Origin: Comamonadaceae bacterium
GTDB taxonomy: Bacteria > Pseudomonadota > Gammaproteobacteria > Burkholderiales > Burkholderiaceae_C
Direction of reading: 5' to 3'
Assembly: GCA_947443645.1 (NCBI GenBank)
Contig: CANEXF010000003.1
Span: 1-64,000 of the forward strand
DNA length: 64,000 bases
Shown: one piece after another, positions 61,625-64,000 of the stretch
Layout: every line of letters begins with the position of its first letter
Position numbering within the stretch: position 1 is the stretch's first letter
The notes under the pieces: generated by a model
What the model was told of the DNA's origin: nothing
Databases searched by the model: none
What the model saw: only the letters and a program-made list of their open reading frames with translations
Translations under genes and position numbers: made by a program

Positions 61625-62953
61625 TTGGACAACTCGACGCTGGTCAAGCGCAGCCTGCAGGCAGTGTGGCACCCCTGCACGCAGATGAAGCACCACGAAT
61701 TTGTGCCGCTGCTGCCGATCTCCAGGGCCGAAGGTGTCTGGCTGTATGACCTTGAGGGCAAACGCTACCTCGACGGGGTCAGTTCGTGGTGGGTCAACCT
61801 GTTCGGCCACAGCCATCCACACATCAAGGCCGCACTGGTGGCACAAATCAACCAGCTGGACCATGTGATGCTGGCCGGGTTCACACACCAGCCTGTGGTG
61901 GAACTGTCAGAAAAACTCGGAACACTAACCGGCCTCGGTCACGCTTTTTACGCCAGCGACGGCGCATCGGCAACCGAGATTGCGCTCAAGATGAGTGCGC
62001 ACTACTGGCGAAACACCGGCCAGCCTGAAAAATGTCGGTTTGTCGGGCTTGCCGGCGGTTACCACGGGGAAACGGTGGGCGCTCTGGCGGTCACCGACAT
62101 CGCCCTTTTCCGCGAAGCTTACGCGCCCCTGGTGCGGCTGGCGGCCACTGTGCCCAGCCCGGACAGCCGAGCCGCAATGACCGGTGAGAGTCCCGCTGAT
62201 GTAGCCACGCGTGCAGCCAGCGCGCTTCAGGCTTGGCTGGAGCAGCACCACGCCAGCACCGCGGCGCTGATTCTCGAGCCCCTGGTGCAATGCGCTGCCG
62301 GCATGGCCATGCACGACGCCAGCTACCTGCAGCAAGTGCGCCTGCTCTGCGATCGCTACCAGGTGCACCTGGTCGTCGACGAGATTGCCACCGGGTTTGG
62401 CCGCACCGGCAGCATGTTTGCGCACCAGCAGGCAGGCATCCTGCCAGACTTTATCTGCCTGTCAAAAGGTCTAACAGGCGGCACGCTGCCGCTGTCAGCC
62501 GTGCTGACAACAGACACCGTCTATGAGGCTTTCTACGACGACCAGTTGGCACGCGGCTTTTTGCATTCGCACTCCTACACCGGCAATCCGCTGGCCTGCA
62601 GCGTCGCATTGGCCACACTGGAGCTGTTTGAACAAGGCCAGGTGCTCGACAAGAACCTGCGCCTGGCCGGCACCCTGACCCAGGCCTTCGCACCGCTGAC
62701 ACAGCATGCGCGCATCAACAACGCACGTCAGCTCGGCATGATCTGGGCCTGGGATGTCAGTGGCGTCTCGCCGTCGTTCTCGCACCGCTACCACCAGCAC
62801 GCGATGGCGCATGGCGTACTGCTGCGGCCCATAGGCAACACGATTTACGCCATGCCGCCTTACGTCATGAACGAGGAGACGTCGGCGCACCTTGCGCGTG
62901 GCGCGCTGCTGGCACTGGAGGCCACGCTGGCCGAGGAGAAGAGGCTTGGCTGA
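61625..62953 (+). CDS. bioA: Adenosylmethionine--8-amino-7-oxononanoate transaminase
   Basis: BioA converts KAPA to DAPA in biotin synthesis using SAM as amino donor. The 442-residue class III aminotransferase has WHPCTQMKHHE near residue 15, GVSSWWVNLFGHSHP near residue 50, ASDGASATEIALKM, LAGGYHGETVGALAVTD, the PLP Asp in VVDEIATGFGRTG and the PLP lysine in CLSKGLTGG. TTG 61625 is the apparent start, since no ATG is available before the conserved region. bioD and bioF follow without gaps. Confidence 0.95.
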   Translation: MDNSTLVKRSLQAVWHPCTQMKHHEFVPLLPISRAEGVWLYDLEGKRYLDGVSSWWVNLFGHSHPHIKAALVAQINQLDHVMLAGFTHQPVVELSEKLGTLTGLGHAFYASDGASATEIALKMSAHYWRNTGQPEKCRFVGLAGGYHGETVGALAVTDIALFREAYAPLVRLAATVPSPDSRAAMTGESPADVATRAASALQAWLEQHHASTAALILEPLVQCAAGMAMHDASYLQQVRLLCDRYQVHLVVDEIATGFGRTGSMFAHQQAGILPDFICLSKGLTGGTLPLSAVLTTDTVYEAFYDDQLARGFLHSHSYTGNPLACSVALATLELFEQGQVLDKNLRLAGTLTQAFAPLTQHARINNARQLGMIWAWDVSGVSPSFSHRYHQHAMAHGVLLRPIGNTIYAMPPYVMNEETSAHLARGALLALEATLAEEKRLG

Positions 62954-62969
62954 ATCGAAAAAGCTTTCC

Positions 62970-63644
62970 ATGTTCATCGCCGGCACCGACACCGGCGTCG
63001 GCAAGACGCTCGCAAGTACAGCGATGCTGCATGCGCTGGCAAAACACCACCGTGATGTTGTCGGCATGAAGCCTGTCGCAGCAGGCACCGCCATGATTGA
63101 CGGCCAGCAGGCCAACGAAGACGTATTGATGCTGCGTGCAGCGTCCAGCAAGCGCGTGCCGACCGGGCTGGACAACCCGGTGCTGCTACCGGACCCGGTA
63201 TCGCCGCACATCGCAGCAGCACGTGCCGGCGTCCAGATTGACCTGGCGCATATCGTGGCTTGTCACCAAAAGTTGATGCAGCTGGCCGATGTGGTTGTCG
63301 TCGAGGGTGCTGGCGGCTGGATGGTGCCGCTGTCAGACACGCTGACCGGTGCTGATCTGGCGCAGGCACTGCAGCTACCCGTCGTGCTGGTGGTGGGCCT
63401 GCGCCTGGGATGCCTGAACCATGCATTGCTGACGCTTGAGGCGATACAGAGGCGCGGCCTCAGCCTGGCCGGCTGGATCGCCAACCAGGTCGAGCCCGGC
63501 ATGCTGGCGCAGACCAGCAATATTGAATTCCTCCAGCGCCGCCTGAACGCGCCGCTGCTCGCCAATATCGCCCACCAGGCCCGACCTGACCCCAAGCAAG
63601 TGACGATGGCGCTTCCTGCATCATGGCAAACAAGCTCACCATGA
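62970..63644 (+). CDS. bioD: Dethiobiotin synthetase
   Basis: BioD closes the ureido ring of dethiobiotin from DAPA and CO2 with ATP. The P-loop FIAGTDTGVGKT is at the very N-terminus, then GMKPVAAG near residue 33, ASPHIAAA-type segment PVSPHIAAARAG and VVVEGAGGWMVPL. I use ATG 62970 (224 residues). A TTG at 62946, overlapping the bioA stop, would add eight residues and may be the coupled start. Confidence 0.94.
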   Translation: MFIAGTDTGVGKTLASTAMLHALAKHHRDVVGMKPVAAGTAMIDGQQANEDVLMLRAASSKRVPTGLDNPVLLPDPVSPHIAAARAGVQIDLAHIVACHQKLMQLADVVVVEGAGGWMVPLSDTLTGADLAQALQLPVVLVVGLRLGCLNHALLTLEAIQRRGLSLAGWIANQVEPGMLAQTSNIEFLQRRLNAPLLANIAHQARPDPKQVTMALPASWQTSSP

Positions 63645-64000
63645 CCACGCCCGAACCACGCTCATGGCTGGATGAGTTTCCGGTCCGTATCGGCGAGTTG
63701 GAACAGGCGCACCTGCGCCGCAAGCGTCACACCGTTGTCCCTGCGGATGGCGCTTATCTCGTGGTCGATGGACAGCGCATGCTGGCTTTTTGCAGCAATG
63801 ACTACCTGGGTCTGGCCCAGCACCCGGCACTGGTGCAATCCGCCTGCGAGGGTGCACAGGCCTTTGGTGTCGGCGCCGGTGGATCGCCGCTGGTAAGCGG
63901 TCACAGCGCTGCCAATGACAGGCTGGAGCGGGCGCTGGCCGAGTTCGTCCAGCTACCGCGTGCCCTGTATTTTTATGCCGGCTACGCCTGCAATATCGGG
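63641..64000 (+). CDS. bioF: 8-amino-7-oxononanoate synthase, N-terminal part (runs off window)
   Basis: BioF condenses pimeloyl-ACP/CoA with alanine. The frame from ATG 63641 is open to the window edge and reads FCSNDYLGLAQHP near residue 50, GVGAGGSPLVSGHSAANDRLE near residue 76 and ALYFYAGYACNIG at the end, all standard BioF. ATG 63641 overlaps the bioD stop as ATGA; an in-frame ATG at 63623 is less likely. The catalytic lysine lies beyond the window. Confidence 0.93.
   Translation, partial: MTTPEPRSWLDEFPVRIGELEQAHLRRKRHTVVPADGAYLVVDGQRMLAFCSNDYLGLAQHPALVQSACEGAQAFGVGAGGSPLVSGHSAANDRLERALAEFVQLPRALYFYAGYACNIG

Overview
The window looks like a chromosome segment of a betaproteobacterium of the order Burkholderiales, most likely Comamonadaceae (Polaromonas/Rhodoferax-like). 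This is inferred from high GC content, the gene families and the dispersed short repeats. It is mostly ordinary core chromosome. One AT-richer accessory stretch lies at about 12.0-16.8 kb, beside a tRNA-Ser gene.

Layout. 0-6 kb (+): 3' part of recJ, PHP phosphoesterase, EamA transporter, YciO-type protein, site-2-protease-like M50 peptidase, trpS. 6.2-12 kb: a LuxR-type regulator whose phospho-acceptor Asp is Glu; a minus-strand operon of substrate-binding protein, alpha/beta hydrolase and NTF2-like protein; then SDR-TetR-patatin behind a promoter carrying two palindromic operators. 12-16.8 kb: gene-poor DNA, a small exported protein, a short ModE-like HTH protein, a hybrid histidine kinase/response regulator pair and a phage-like gene. 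17-23.7 kb: tRNA-Ser(CGA), serS, ispH/slpA, radC, an Smr protein, a phytase-like esterase and a truncated haemoglobin. 23.7-46.4 kb (all minus strand): a formate island. Read in the direction of transcription it is mrp, a LysR regulator, an OFA-type formate/oxalate transporter, a soluble NAD-dependent formate dehydrogenase (fused FdsG-FdsB, then FdsA), DUF3305, DUF3306, a multi-cluster ferredoxin, a TorD chaperone, a Tat-exported membrane formate dehydrogenase with three small accessory proteins, fdhD and a YbbP-like permease. 46.6-54.3 kb: metG, SulP transporter, DUF3460, scpA, panD, a FolB-like protein and an MFS transporter. 54.4-61.2 kb (+): cyoABCD, surf1, regB-like kinase and regA-like regulator, with a perfect FNR box upstream. 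61.6-64 kb (+): bioA, bioD and the start of bioF.

How the genes work together. The formate island holds two enzymes for one substrate. One is periplasm-facing and feeds electrons to the membrane through cytochrome b. The other is cytoplasmic and makes NADH. They share molybdenum-cofactor maturation (FdhD, TorD). The bo3 quinol oxidase, its Surf1 factor and a RegBA-type redox system form a second respiratory unit.

The most unusual feature is that short palindromic repeats, of at least four sequence families, lie in frame inside seven conserved protein genes: recJ, ispH, the truncated haemoglobin, fdhD, fdsA, the fdsGB fusion and metG. In recJ and fdhD they form in-frame tandem arrays with 81- and 84-bp periods. 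The same families also occur between genes. This looks like a genome-wide set of protein-tolerated mobile or miniature elements.
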